Source of the DNA: an uncultured Pelagibacteraceae bacterium
GTDB lineage: Bacteria > Pseudomonadota > Alphaproteobacteria > Pelagibacterales > Pelagibacteraceae
Assembly (NCBI GenBank): GCA_902579115.1
Contig: CACHFP010000001.1
Location: 124,001-188,000, forward strand
Reading direction: 5' to 3'
DNA: 64,000 nt
How positions within the stretch are numbered: the stretch's first letter is position 1; each line of letters begins with the position of its first letter. The translations under genes were made by a program, and so were the position numbers. The notes below the pieces were generated by a model that saw nothing but the letters and a program-made list of their open reading frames with translations, searched no databases and was not told the origin of the DNA. This document shows, in pieces, positions 17,866 through 26,863 of this stretch.

Positions 17866-18921
17866 TTACTCCTCTGCTACTACAAACTGGATTCCAAGCC
17901 ATCTCCAAAATCCATTTTCAGCTCTTAAAGAACAATTTATTCTTCCCCTTTCGCCAACAAATTTTTCTGATATTCTTATTTGTAATTTATTTTTTTCAAG
18001 AAAAGAAATATCGGAGTCTCTCCATCTATTACCTTCGTTTGAAAAACATGTAATATCTTTAAGATTTTTTATATCATCGTAAAAATCAATAATTAATGTG
18101 GGTGGATTTTTTGATTGCAAAAGATATCTTTCTTCAGGAATAATCTTTTTATATTTTAGCGGTAAAGTTTTCATTAATGTTTTAAATCTTTTTAATTCTC
18201 CGTATTTTTCGTTGATTGGGAATCTGGGTAATTCCCAAAAATCTTTAGTTTCATCGATAACACCAGAATGCTGTCCAAAAGCAAATTCGAATTCAAGATC
18301 TTTAATAATTTCTTTAAATTCCAGACTGTATTCTCCAAAAGGATAAGAAAAAAACTTAGAATTTGTACCTAATTTATTTTTAAATATATTAATAGATTTT
18401 ACAATATCCCTCCTTATAACTTCAGGACTTTCATTTACAAGATATTCATGTGAGTGACTATGATTACCAATCTCAGCAAATTCTGATTGATGTATCTCTT
18501 TAATTTGATTCCAATCCATATAATTAAAAGATCCAACTTCTCTTGTGTTTACAAAAAGTATAAATGGAATTTCTTTTTTTTTTAAAATAGGCCACGCATT
18601 ATTATAAAAAGATTGTAAACCATCATCGATTGTTAATAGAATTTTTCTCTCCTTTTTATTATTTGAAAGACTTTGTTTAAAATTTTTTGGATGAATAAAC
18701 TTTATACCTTGTTCATCAATAATTTTTAGTTGTTCCTTAAAAATTTCTAGTTGAATATTGGTTGAGGGGTATTTCTCTTCATCAAATCTATGGTACATTA
18801 TTGAAATTAATCCATAATCCTCAAAATTGAATTGATCATTACCAAATAACTTTGATCGATTAATTTCAAGAGTTATAATGGTACAAGTTATGATTAACAA
18901 TTTTTTAATAATCAGCTTCAT
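17866..18921 (-). CDS. Polysaccharide deacetylase family protein, secreted
   Basis: The 351-residue protein has an N-terminal hydrophobic signal (IIKKLLIITCTIITL). A NodB-type domain follows: ISIMYHRF, then LLTIDDGLQSFYNNAWPIL (metal-binding Asp pair) and EIGNHSHSHEYL (metal His residues), then FSYPFGEYS near residue 190. Such enzymes remove acetyl groups from cell-surface or wall polysaccharides. The C-terminal 90 residues contain a beta-rich segment without a recognised name. It is the only minus-strand gene in the 13-31 kb block and its start overlaps the divergent tsaB start. Together with the adjoining glucosaminidase it looks like an envelope-remodelling insertion (inference). Confidence 0.85.
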   Translation of the reverse strand: MKLIIKKLLIITCTIITLEINRSKLFGNDQFNFEDYGLISIMYHRFDEEKYPSTNIQLEIFKEQLKIIDEQGIKFIHPKNFKQSLSNNKKERKILLTIDDGLQSFYNNAWPILKKKEIPFILFVNTREVGSFNYMDWNQIKEIHQSEFAEIGNHSHSHEYLVNESPEVIRRDIVKSINIFKNKLGTNSKFFSYPFGEYSLEFKEIIKDLEFEFAFGQHSGVIDETKDFWELPRFPINEKYGELKRFKTLMKTLPLKYKKIIPEERYLLQSKNPPTLIIDFYDDIKNLKDITCFSNEGNRWRDSDISFLEKNKLQIRISEKFVGERGRINCSLRAENGFWRWLGIQFVVAEE

Positions 18922-19273
18922 TGGAAAGAATGATAGATTAGGTTTAAGAATAAATAAAGATTTTTTTATTCATAACTTTGTGGAAAATAAAAAAAATAAT
19001 GACACTTTGGTTTCTGAAATAGATACCTTTTTAAAAAAACATAATGTAATTTTAGATAAAGATTTTACCGTTTTAGTTAACCAAGGGCCTGGAAGTTTCT
19101 CAGGCATAAGAACAGCTTTAGCAGTGGCTAAAGGGTTAGAAATCTCAAAAAAAATTAGGCTTTATGGTTTTAAAAGTGAAGATTTAACAATATTTAATGA
19201 GGAAAATATTGAAAAATTGATAAAAAAGGATTTAATTGAAAAAAATTTGATTAAGCCCATTTATTTAAGTTAA
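18890..19273 (+). CDS. tsaB: TsaB-like tRNA threonylcarbamoyladenosine protein, shortened
   Basis: TsaB is the scaffold partner of TsaD and TsaE in making t6A37 of ANN-decoding tRNAs. The diagnostic VNQGPGSFSGIRTALAVAKGLE is present near the middle, and the end IKPIYLS resembles the usual PxYLR end. The protein is only 127 residues (131 from the track start), against about 220-230 in typical TsaB, so most of the second domain is missing although both ends remain. The N-terminal strand lacks the usual DTS/DTA. I choose the ATG at 18890 since MINNFLIISFIG begins the first strand; the track start is 18878. The start overlaps the deacetylase. rimI, the usual next gene, is absent and fur follows. 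Confidence 0.75.
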   Translation: MINNFLIISFIGKNDRLGLRINKDFFIHNFVENKKNNDTLVSEIDTFLKKHNVILDKDFTVLVNQGPGSFSGIRTALAVAKGLEISKKIRLYGFKSEDLTIFNEENIEKLIKKDLIEKNLIKPIYLS

Positions 19274-19281
19274 ATTATAAT

Positions 19282-19701
19282 ATGAGTATTATAGAAGAAA
19301 AATGTAAGCAGAAGGGAGTTAGGCTCACAGATCAAAGAAAAGTGATAGCGAAGATCCTATCCGAGTCGAAAGAAATATATGGTTCAAAGGATCATCCCGA
19401 CGTGGATGAATTACATAAGAGAGTTACTTCAATAGATGATAAAATTAGTATAGCAACAGTTTATCGAACTGTTAAACTATTTGAAGAAGCTGGAATACTA
19501 GTTAAACATGATTTTAAAGCTGGAAAAGCTCGTTATGAAATTAACGATGATCATAACCACTTAATTGATATTCATAGCGGTGAAATCGTAGAATTTGTCG
19601 ACAAAGATATAGAAGAGCTTCAAAAAAAAATAGCAAAAAAATTAGGATACAATTTGGTTGATCATAAACTTGAACTTTATGGTTCAAAAATAAAAAAATA
19701 A
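19282..19701 (+). CDS. fur: Fur-family ferric uptake regulator
   Basis: The 139-residue protein has the N-terminal winged helix (RLTDQRKVIAKIL; ISIATVYRTVKLFEEAGIL) and a C-terminal dimerisation/metal half with DDHNHLIDIHSGEIVEF and LVDHKLELYG. The last pattern is the alphaproteobacterial Fur/Mur type. The CXXC structural-zinc motif of E. coli Fur is not present (ID..SG replaces it), as is common in this class. It likely senses iron or manganese. Its position just before miaB is conserved in alphaproteobacteria. It is distinct from the Irr-like paralogue near 36 kb. Confidence 0.9.
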   Translation: MSIIEEKCKQKGVRLTDQRKVIAKILSESKEIYGSKDHPDVDELHKRVTSIDDKISIATVYRTVKLFEEAGILVKHDFKAGKARYEINDDHNHLIDIHSGEIVEFVDKDIEELQKKIAKKLGYNLVDHKLELYGSKIKK

Positions 19702-19702
19702 A

Positions 19703-21037
19703 TTGCAAAAAAAAATCTTCATAAAAACTTTTGGGTGTCAAATGAATGAATACGATAGTAATCGTATATATGATTTTGCAAAAAAAATTAATTATTTTAA
19801 AACTGAAAACTTAAAAGAAGTTGATTGTTACGTTTTAAACACATGTCACATCAGAGAAAAAGCAACTGAAAAAGTTTATCATGACATCGGTAGAATAAAA
19901 AAAAAATTTAAAAATAAAAAAAAACCCATTGTTGTTGTGACAGGATGTGTGGCGCAAGCAGAAGGTGAAATTTTATTAGACAAAGAGAAATATATTGATG
20001 CAGTTATCGGCCCACAGTCGTACCATGATTTTAATAAAACTATTCTTAAAATAGAAAAAAATTCAAAAAAAATTAACTCAACTCATTTTGATGTTATTGA
20101 AAAATTTGATAATTTAAATTTGATTAAAAATTCAAGTAACAAAGTTTCATCATTTTTAACAGTACAAGAGGGATGTGATAAATTTTGTAAATTTTGTGTA
20201 GTGCCATATACAAGAGGAGCAGAATATTCACGTTCAATTCAAGAATTATACAACGAATGTAAAAATTTGGTAGATAACGGCGTTAAAGAAATTACTTTAC
20301 TCGGACAAAATGTAAATGCCTATAATTTTAAAGGTAAAAAACTTTCAGATCTTATAAAGGAAATTTCAGATATAAAAAAACTTGAAAGAATAAGATATAC
20401 AACTTCACATCCTGTAGATTTTTCAGAAGATTTAATAGAACTTTACAAAGTTTCAAATAAATTGATGCCCTTAATACATTTACCAGTTCAAAGCGGATCT
20501 AATTATATTTTGCGAAAAATGAATAGAAATCACACTGTTGAAGAATATCTTGATTTAATAGAAAGATTAAAAAAAATTAACCCTTTAGTTAAATTTTCAA
20601 GTGATTTTATAATTGGTTATCCAGGTGAAACAGATAAAGATTTCAATAAGACTCTAGAGTTGTTAAAAAGAGTTGAATTTATAAACTCTTACTCTTTCAT
20701 ATATAGCCCAAGACCTGGAACACCCGCATCTAAAATGGAAGAAGTAAAAAGTGACTTATCAAAAGAAAGATTAATTATTTTTCAAAAAACTGCAGAGGAA
20801 ATAAAAACCAAATATAAAAAAAGCCTTTTTAACAAAAAAGTTAAAGTCTTATTTGAAAACAAAGTTAAAAATGACGAGTCATTTTTTGGTAGAGATGAGT
20901 ATCAAAATCCAGTCATAGCAAAAAGTAATGAAAATCTTCAAGGAAAAATTAAAGAGGTAAATATAATAAATGGTAACTCAAACACTTTATTTGGTGAAGA
21001 AATCAGAAAAACTGATAGAGAAAATTGTGCTGCTTAA
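19703..21037 (+). CDS. miaB: tRNA-2-methylthio-N6-isopentenyladenosine synthase MiaB
   Basis: Radical-SAM methylthiotransferase acting on i6A37 of tRNA. The N-terminal domain holds cysteines in KTFGCQMNEYDS, LNTCHIREKA and VTGCVAQAEGE, which bind one iron-sulfur cluster. The radical-SAM motif is GCDKFCKFCVVPYTRG (CXXXCXXC, near residue 157). A TRAM-like RNA-binding tail ends the protein. The 444-residue length is standard. The ORF begins with TTG at 19703, two bases after the fur stop; MQKKIFIKTFGCQMN aligns with other MiaB starts, so TTG is credible. Next gene is phoH after 3 bases. Confidence 0.97.
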   Translation: MQKKIFIKTFGCQMNEYDSNRIYDFAKKINYFKTENLKEVDCYVLNTCHIREKATEKVYHDIGRIKKKFKNKKKPIVVVTGCVAQAEGEILLDKEKYIDAVIGPQSYHDFNKTILKIEKNSKKINSTHFDVIEKFDNLNLIKNSSNKVSSFLTVQEGCDKFCKFCVVPYTRGAEYSRSIQELYNECKNLVDNGVKEITLLGQNVNAYNFKGKKLSDLIKEISDIKKLERIRYTTSHPVDFSEDLIELYKVSNKLMPLIHLPVQSGSNYILRKMNRNHTVEEYLDLIERLKKINPLVKFSSDFIIGYPGETDKDFNKTLELLKRVEFINSYSFIYSPRPGTPASKMEEVKSDLSKERLIIFQKTAEEIKTKYKKSLFNKKVKVLFENKVKNDESFFGRDEYQNPVIAKSNENLQGKIKEVNIINGNSNTLFGEEIRKTDRENCAA

Positions 21038-21040
21038 AAT

Positions 21041-22045
21041 ATGTCTGAATTAACAAAACTCAACCAAAATTTGATAATAAAAAAAATTGACAATGAAACA
21101 GTGAATTTACAAATTACAAACAATGAAATGTTAATGTCAATTGTAGGAGAATTTGATCAAAACTTAAAAGATTTAGCAAAATTAAGTAATACAAATGTTT
21201 ATTTTAGAGGTAATTCTATTACATGTAAGGGAACAAATGAAAATTTAAGCATATTTTGCGATGCCGTGAAGTTTTTAATTAACAAATATTTTTTAACAAA
21301 AATAATTGAAAAAGAGGATATAATGCTTTCAGTGAAAAAAAATATTGAACTAAAAGACTCAAATATAAAATCTTTTCAGCAATTAATTAAAACTCCCAGA
21401 AAATCAGTTATTGCAAGATCGGAGAAGCAGTCTCAATACATAAAAGCTCTTAAAGAAAACGATATTATTATGTCACTAGGCCCAGCTGGAACAGGAAAAA
21501 GTTTTTTGGCTGTATCTGTTGCTGTTACTATGTTGATGGAAAAAAAAATTGATAGAGTAATATTATCAAGACCAGCAGTAGAGGCTGGTGAAAAACTTGG
21601 TTTTTTGCCTGGAGACATGAAAGAAAAAGTAGATCCATATCTTCGACCTTTGTACGATGCTTTGTATGAACTTTTTGGTGTTGAAAAAGTGGATAAGAAA
21701 ATAGAGTCAGGTGAAATAGAGATCGCACCTCTAGCATTCATGAGAGGTAGAACTTTAAAAAATTGTTTTGCAATTTTGGATGAGGCGCAAAATGCAACCG
21801 AAACCCAAATCAAAATGTTTTTAACTAGAATCGGAGAAAACTCAAAATTAGTGGTAAATGGCGATCCATCTCAAATTGATTTAATAAATAAATCAAATTC
21901 AGGACTGATCAGCTCTAAAAATCTACTTAAAAATTTAGAAGAGATTAAGATAATCGAATTCGATCACACAGATGTTGTTAGACATCCTTTAGTATCTAAA
22001 ATTATTAGGGCTTATCAAAATAAAAGCACTGATGATCAAAATTAA
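21041..22045 (+). CDS. ybeZ: PhoH-like ATPase (YbeZ)
   Basis: The 334-residue protein has a short KH-like N-terminal region followed by the PhoH P-loop domain: Walker A GPAGTGKSFLA (near residue 149), RPAVEAGEKLGFLPGDMKEKVDPYLRP, the acidic FAILDEAQNAT (Walker B) and VVNGDPSQIDL. PhoH/YbeZ is an RNA-associated ATPase working with the endonuclease YbeY in rRNA maturation and ribosome quality control. Here ybeY overlaps its 3' end by 14 bases. The order miaB-phoH-ybeY-lnt is the standard proteobacterial arrangement. Confidence 0.96.
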   Translation: MSELTKLNQNLIIKKIDNETVNLQITNNEMLMSIVGEFDQNLKDLAKLSNTNVYFRGNSITCKGTNENLSIFCDAVKFLINKYFLTKIIEKEDIMLSVKKNIELKDSNIKSFQQLIKTPRKSVIARSEKQSQYIKALKENDIIMSLGPAGTGKSFLAVSVAVTMLMEKKIDRVILSRPAVEAGEKLGFLPGDMKEKVDPYLRPLYDALYELFGVEKVDKKIESGEIEIAPLAFMRGRTLKNCFAILDEAQNATETQIKMFLTRIGENSKLVVNGDPSQIDLINKSNSGLISSKNLLKNLEEIKIIEFDHTDVVRHPLVSKIIRAYQNKSTDDQN

Positions 22046-22496
22046 CATAATATCAAATAATAAAGTTTGGTATCGTTATATTAAAAACCCTACTTATTTC
22101 ATTCAAAAAAGAGTCGATAATTTTAATAAAAGATTTAAAAAATATCAGAAGAAAACTATTTTCTGTACTATTTTATTATCTGGTGAAAATGAAATCAAAA
22201 AATTGAATAAAAAATACAGAAAAAAAAATAAAACAACAGATGTTTTGTCATTTCCTTTCTATAATAAAAAAGAATTGCAAAAAAAACTAAAAAAAGAAAA
22301 AGAGATATACTTAGGAGATATAATTATCAATCTTAATAAAATTAAAAGTAAAAAAAATAAGAATATTTTCAAAATAGAGTTTAATAAACTCTGGATACAC
22401 GGTCTTACTCATTTATTTGGATACGATCACTGTAAGGATCAAGATTTTTATCAAATGAATAAAATTGAGAAAAAATTTCTATCATATTTAAATTAA
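22032..22496 (+). CDS. ybeY: rRNA maturation endonuclease YbeY
   Basis: Metal-dependent single-strand RNase involved in 3' maturation of 16S rRNA. The zinc motif HGLTHLFGYDHCKDQDFYQM (near residue 117) fits H-G-X-X-H-L-X-G-Y-D-H, with Thr where most homologues have Leu or Val. The N-terminal half contains the conserved NKKYRKKNKTTDVLSFPF segment, which precedes an LGDIIINL strand. The 154-residue length is normal; basic residues are unusually abundant. The start ATG lies inside the 3' end of phoH. corC/tlyC, usually next, is missing and lnt follows at the next base. Confidence 0.94.
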   Translation: MIKINIISNNKVWYRYIKNPTYFIQKRVDNFNKRFKKYQKKTIFCTILLSGENEIKKLNKKYRKKNKTTDVLSFPFYNKKELQKKLKKEKEIYLGDIIINLNKIKSKKNKNIFKIEFNKLWIHGLTHLFGYDHCKDQDFYQMNKIEKKFLSYLN

Positions 22497-24059
22497 ATGA
22501 TTGAAACTTTTCTTAATAATCGTTTATTAACATTATACATAATTCCATTTATTTTAGGATGCTTATGTGTATTTTCTTTTCAGCCTTATAATTTTTCTTT
22601 AATCAACTTTATCATATTGCCGATATTTTTTTACCTTTTAGTACATATAAAAAAAAAATCAAAAAGCATATATAGAAAAAAACCTTTTAAAAAAAATTTA
22701 TTTATTTTTGGCACAGCTTTTGGATTTGGATTTTTTTTAAGTAGTATTTATTGGATAATGAATTCATTAACTTTTGATGATAATTTTAAGATTTTAATTC
22801 CTTTTGGCATTATTTTAATTCCTTTATTTTTAAGTTTGTTTTTTTCACTGTTGACTTTGTGTATTGGTCCTTATTTGAATCTTAATATACGTTCTATAAT
22901 TTTATTTTCCTCAGGCTTAGCTTTTTCTGATTATATCAGAGCCAATGTATTTTCAGGCTTTCCTTGGAATTTATGGGCTTATAGCTTTTCTTGGTCAATA
23001 GAAATTATACAAATTTTGGAAAAATTGGGCTTATTTGCTTTTAACTTGATTTTGATTACAATTTTTATGATTCCCGCTATTTTTTTTTTAAAAATTAATT
23101 TTAGCAAGAAAATTTCATATTTTTTACTTGTACCTTTAATACTTTTTTCGTTTTATATTTATGGGGATCATTCAATTAATCAAAACCAACAAAGAGTAAA
23201 TTCAGTTGATGAAAAATTTTATATTAAAGTAATTTCTCCAAATTTTAAGTTAGAATATGGATTAAATAGTAAACAAATCGAAAAAAGATTAATCAATTTA
23301 ATAAAGTATAGTGATCCTGATAAAGATATAAAAACATTATTTGTTTGGCCGGAAGGAGTTTTCAGTGGGTATAGTTACAGTGAAATTCTTGGTTTGAAAA
23401 AAATTTTTTCAGATAATTTCAACAAAAATCATTTTATTTTATTTGGTATAAATAAAGCAGATAATGAAAAAGGCGCTTTATATAACAGTTTAGTAATAGT
23501 CAATAAAGATATGGAAATATTAAAAGAGTATAAGAAGCAAAAACTTGTTCCTTTTGGCGAGTTTTTACCTTTTGAAAAATTATTAAATAAATTTGGTTTA
23601 AAAAAAATTACCGAAGGATACGAATCTTTTGCAAGAGGAAAAAAACAAGAAAATATAAAAATTGATGAATTGAACATATTACCTTTAATTTGTTACGAAA
23701 TAATATTCACTAAATTCATTCAACATGCCCATATAGATACTAATTTAGTAATAAATATTTCAGAAGATGGATGGTTTGGAAGTTCTATTGGTCCCCATCA
23801 ACATTTTGCAAAAGCAATTTATAGATCTATTGAGCAAAATTCTTATCTTATTAGGTCCGCTAATAAGGGAGTAAGTGCTATTATAAATAATAAAGGTAAA
23901 ATAATTAAAAAGCTCAATCCAAGTGAGGCTGGAAATATTGAGCTAGATGTACCATTGATTAGAAGTAAAAATAAAAACAAAAATGATTTGATATTTTTTG
24001 TTCTTTTAATTACATATATTTTTATCTTTAATTATTACAAAAAGAATAATGAAAAATAA
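22497..24059 (+). CDS. lnt: Apolipoprotein N-acyltransferase
   Basis: Inner-membrane enzyme adding the third acyl chain to lipoproteins. About six N-terminal transmembrane helices (residues 10-240; [15 protein letters not shown] in the middle) precede a periplasmic carbon-nitrogen hydrolase domain. The Glu-Lys-Cys triad is visible as [23 protein letters not shown] and [10 protein letters not shown] final hydrophobic helix lies near the C-terminus ([19 protein letters not shown]). The 520-residue length is normal. Its substrates would include the lipoproteins encoded at 2.6 and 10.3 kb. Its 3' end overlaps metK by 11 bases. Confidence 0.96.
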   Translation: MIETFLNNRLLTLYIIPFILGCLCVFSFQPYNFSLINFIILPIFFYLLVHIKKKSKSIYRKKPFKKNLFIFGTAFGFGFFLSSIYWIMNSLTFDDNFKILIPFGIILIPLFLSLFFSLLTLCIGPYLNLNIRSIILFSSGLAFSDYIRANVFSGFPWNLWAYSFSWSIEIIQILEKLGLFAFNLILITIFMIPAIFFLKINFSKKISYFLLVPLILFSFYIYGDHSINQNQQRVNSVDEKFYIKVISPNFKLEYGLNSKQIEKRLINLIKYSDPDKDIKTLFVWPEGVFSGYSYSEILGLKKIFSDNFNKNHFILFGINKADNEKGALYNSLVIVNKDMEILKEYKKQKLVPFGEFLPFEKLLNKFGLKKITEGYESFARGKKQENIKIDELNILPLICYEIIFTKFIQHAHIDTNLVINISEDGWFGSSIGPHQHFAKAIYRSIEQNSYLIRSANKGVSAIINNKGKIIKKLNPSEAGNIELDVPLIRSKNKNKNDLIFFVLLITYIFIFNYYKKNNEK

Positions 24060-25212
24060 TAATTATCTTTTTACTAGTGAGTCAGTTTCTGAAGGACATC
24101 CAGACAAAGTGTGTGATAGAATTTCAGACATGGTTGTTGATTCTTATCTTTGCAAGGATCCAGTTTCCAGAGTTGCATGCGAGACCTTAACTACAACAAA
24201 TAAAGTTGTTTTAGCCGGTGAAACAAGAGGTCCTAAAATTAAAAAAGAAGATTTAGTTAATAAAGTCAGAGATTGCATAAAAGATATTGGTTATGATCAG
24301 AAAGGCTTTAGTTGGAAGACTGCAAATATTGAAACATTTTTACATGAGCAATCAGCAGACATAGCTATGGGGGTTGATTCTAAAGACAATAAAGACGAAG
24401 GAGCCGGTGATCAGGGCATAATGTTTGGATATGCATGTACCGAAACAGATGATTTAATGCCTGCACCAATTTATTTTTCACATAAAATTTTAAGATTAAT
24501 GGCAAATGATAGAAAGAACGGATCTTTAAAAGGCATTGAACCAGACTCTAAAAGTCAGGTTACTATGCTATATGAGAAGGATAAGCCAGTTAAGGTAACT
24601 TCAGTCGTAGTCTCCACGCAACATTCTAAAGATTTAAATCAAGAAAAAGTGAGAGAATTAATTGTTCCTTATATTAAAAAATCAATACCTGAAAATTATT
24701 TAGAAGATCTTAATCCAAAAGAAATTTACATAAATCCAACTGGCCAATTTATTATTGGTGGACCAGATGGAGACACCGGTTTAACTGGAAGAAAAATTAT
24801 AGTTGACACATATGGCGGAGCAGCACCTCATGGAGGCGGAGCTTTTTCTGGAAAAGATCCAACAAAAGTTGATAGATCTGCTGCTTATGTTTCAAGATAC
24901 TTAGCAAAAAATATCGTATCTGCAGGTGTTTCAAGCAAATGTCTCATTCAGCTAGCTTATGCCATTGGTGTTTCTAAACCTCTTTCTATATTTATAAAAT
25001 TAGCAGAAGAGGACCAAGCTAATGTGGAAAAAATTAAAAAAATTATTGTCGATAACTTTGATTTATCTCCTAGGGGAATAAGACAACTTTTAAAATTAAA
25101 TAATCCAATTTATGAAGTCACCTCTTCTTATGGACACTTTGGAAGAAAACCGACAAATAAGGGTGAATTTTCTTGGGAAAAAACAGATAAAACAGATTTA
25201 TTTAAACTGTAA
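24049..25212 (+). CDS. metK: S-adenosylmethionine synthetase
   Basis: Makes S-adenosylmethionine from methionine and ATP. Hallmarks are [20 protein letters not shown] at the N-terminus, [12 protein letters not shown] near residue 120, the phosphate loop [21 protein letters not shown] and [19 protein letters not shown]. The 387-residue length is normal. Because the start lies inside lnt there is no room for a SAM riboswitch directly upstream. The gene is followed by a strong intrinsic terminator at 25266. SAM made here supplies RsmI, MiaB, UbiE and others in the window, and AhcY removes the product SAH. Confidence 0.98.
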   Translation: MKNNNYLFTSESVSEGHPDKVCDRISDMVVDSYLCKDPVSRVACETLTTTNKVVLAGETRGPKIKKEDLVNKVRDCIKDIGYDQKGFSWKTANIETFLHEQSADIAMGVDSKDNKDEGAGDQGIMFGYACTETDDLMPAPIYFSHKILRLMANDRKNGSLKGIEPDSKSQVTMLYEKDKPVKVTSVVVSTQHSKDLNQEKVRELIVPYIKKSIPENYLEDLNPKEIYINPTGQFIIGGPDGDTGLTGRKIIVDTYGGAAPHGGGAFSGKDPTKVDRSAAYVSRYLAKNIVSAGVSSKCLIQLAYAIGVSKPLSIFIKLAEEDQANVEKIKKIIVDNFDLSPRGIRQLLKLNNPIYEVTSSYGHFGRKPTNKGEFSWEKTDKTDLFKL

Positions 25213-25265
25213 TCTTGAAAAAACCTCAATTTTCTTTTAATGATAACTTATATTATTGAAAATTC

Positions 25266-25292
25266 AAAATGGGCATTAGCCCATTTTTTTTT
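25266..25292 (+). terminator. Rho-independent terminator between metK and nusA
   Basis: AAAATGGGC, loop ATTA, GCCCATTTT forms a perfect 9-bp stem with a 4-base loop, followed by a run of T (nine counting the stem end). It lies 54 bases after the metK stop and ends only about 16 bases before the nusA start, with the nusA Shine-Dalgarno (AGGAG) immediately after. It is the most convincing intrinsic terminator in the window. It could end the metK transcript or act as an attenuator in the nusA leader. Confidence 0.85.
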
Positions 25293-25308
25293 AGGAGAAA
25301 GCAATAAA

Positions 25309-26859
25309 ATGTTAAATAGGGGTTTAGATAAACTTGAACTTTTAAGAATTGCCGAAGCGGTAGCTAATGAGAAATCTATAGATAAGGAGTTAGTAATAGA
25401 TTCCATGGAGCATGCGATTCAAAAAGCTGCACTTACAAAATTTGGTAACGATAACAATATTGATGTTTCAATAGACAGAGAAAACGGAGAGATTAAAATC
25501 AAAAAAGTTTTAGAGATAGTTGAAAAAGTCGAGGACTCTGCAAGAGAAATTTCTTTAACAGAAGCAAAAAAAATCCATCCAAATAACACTAACTTAAAAG
25601 TTGGAGAAAAAGTATTTGAAGATTTGCCACAAATAGATTTCGGCAGAATAGCAGCACAAAGTGCAAAACAAGTGATAAATAGCAGAGTTAGAGAAGCTGA
25701 GAAAAGTAGACAATACGATGAATTTATAGATAAACAAGGTCAAATTTTAAGCGGTATAATAAAGAGACTTGAGTATGGAAATGTAATTGTTGATTTAGGT
25801 AGAGCTGAAGGTGTTATTAAAAAAGATGAGTTGATACCTAGGGAAATTCTCAAAACTGGAGACAGAGTAAAGGCGTACTGCTATGAGGTTAGAAAAGAAA
25901 TTAAAGGTCACCAGATTTTTTTATCAAGAGCTCATCCTCAATTTTTAGCAAGATTATTTTTCCAAGAAGTACCAGAAATTTATGAGGGTACAATCCAAAT
26001 CAAATCCGTCGCAAGAGATCCTGGTAGTAGAGCAAAAATTTGTGTGCATTCACAAGACTCTTCTATTGATCCTGTTGGCGCCTGTGTAGGAATGAGAGGA
26101 AGTCGAGTACAAACTATTGTTAATGAACTTCACGGAGAAAAAATAGATATAATTAAATGGACCGAAGATTTGCCTACGCTGATCTCAGAGTCATTATCTC
26201 CTGCAGAAATACTTAAAGTTTTAATTGATCAAGAAAATAAAAGAATAGATATAATTTTGACTGAAGAAAATTTAAGTAAGGCAATTGGTAGAAGAGGTCA
26301 AAATGTAAGGCTAGCCTCAAAATTAACAAATTACGAAATTGATATTTTAACAGACAAAGAGGACTCAGAACGAAGACAGTCTGAATTTAAAGAGAGAACA
26401 GAAACATTAATAAAAAATTTAGAGGTCGATGAGACTTTAGGACAGCTTTTGGTTTCAGAGGGATTCACCTCGATCGATGAAATTGCCCAATCCAGTCCAG
26501 AAGATATTTCCAAAATAGATGCTATTGATGAAGAAACGGCAAAAGAATTGATAAACAGGTCCAAAGAAACTCTAGTTAAAGAAAAAGAAGAGGTAGCATT
26601 GAAACTAAAAGAACTTGGTGTAGAAGAAAATTTAATAAATCTTAAAGGAATGACACAGGGAATGTTAGTAATTCTTGGACAAAAGAACATAAAAAAATTG
26701 ATTGATTTTGCAGATCTATCTTCCGATGAGCTTATTGGTGGATTTGACGAGGTAAAAGGTAAAAAGATAAGAATTGAGGGATATCTTGAGGAATTCTCAT
26801 TATCTAGAAAAGAAGCGGATGACTTGATAATGGCAGCTAGAGAAATTGCTTTCAAGTAA
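25309..26859 (+). CDS. nusA: Transcription termination/antitermination factor NusA
   Basis: The 516-residue protein binds RNA polymerase and nascent RNA and modulates pausing, termination and antitermination. Order of domains: N-terminal polymerase-binding domain (to about 125), S1 domain (QGQILSGIIKRLEYGNVIVDLGRAEGVI), KH1 and KH2 (VGACVGMRGSRVQTIVNEL; AIGRRGQNVRLASKL), then two helix-hairpin-helix acidic repeats at the C-terminus. The track start at 25240 would place the terminator hairpin in coding sequence. The ATG at 25309 has a good AGGAG 10 bases upstream and gives the normal MLNRGLDKLELLRIAEAVANEK start. rimP, normally upstream, is absent. Confidence 0.97.
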   Translation: MLNRGLDKLELLRIAEAVANEKSIDKELVIDSMEHAIQKAALTKFGNDNNIDVSIDRENGEIKIKKVLEIVEKVEDSAREISLTEAKKIHPNNTNLKVGEKVFEDLPQIDFGRIAAQSAKQVINSRVREAEKSRQYDEFIDKQGQILSGIIKRLEYGNVIVDLGRAEGVIKKDELIPREILKTGDRVKAYCYEVRKEIKGHQIFLSRAHPQFLARLFFQEVPEIYEGTIQIKSVARDPGSRAKICVHSQDSSIDPVGACVGMRGSRVQTIVNELHGEKIDIIKWTEDLPTLISESLSPAEILKVLIDQENKRIDIILTEENLSKAIGRRGQNVRLASKLTNYEIDILTDKEDSERRQSEFKERTETLIKNLEVDETLGQLLVSEGFTSIDEIAQSSPEDISKIDAIDEETAKELINRSKETLVKEKEEVALKLKELGVEENLINLKGMTQGMLVILGQKNIKKLIDFADLSSDELIGGFDEVKGKKIRIEGYLEEFSLSRKEADDLIMAAREIAFK

Positions 26860-26863
26860 TGTT

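Noticed and set aside
24020-24060. SAM riboswitch before metK
   Set aside because: The metK start lies inside lnt, leaving no leader space, and no fitting structure was seen.
25240-25308. N-terminal extension of NusA suggested by the ORF track
   Set aside because: It would run through the terminator hairpin and does not resemble NusA; the ATG at 25309 has a good ribosome site.
26331-26855. 174-codon minus-strand ORF opposite nusA
   Set aside because: Long only because the nusA strand is rich in Ser/Glu/Asp codons; Ser/Phe-rich shadow of a well-supported gene.
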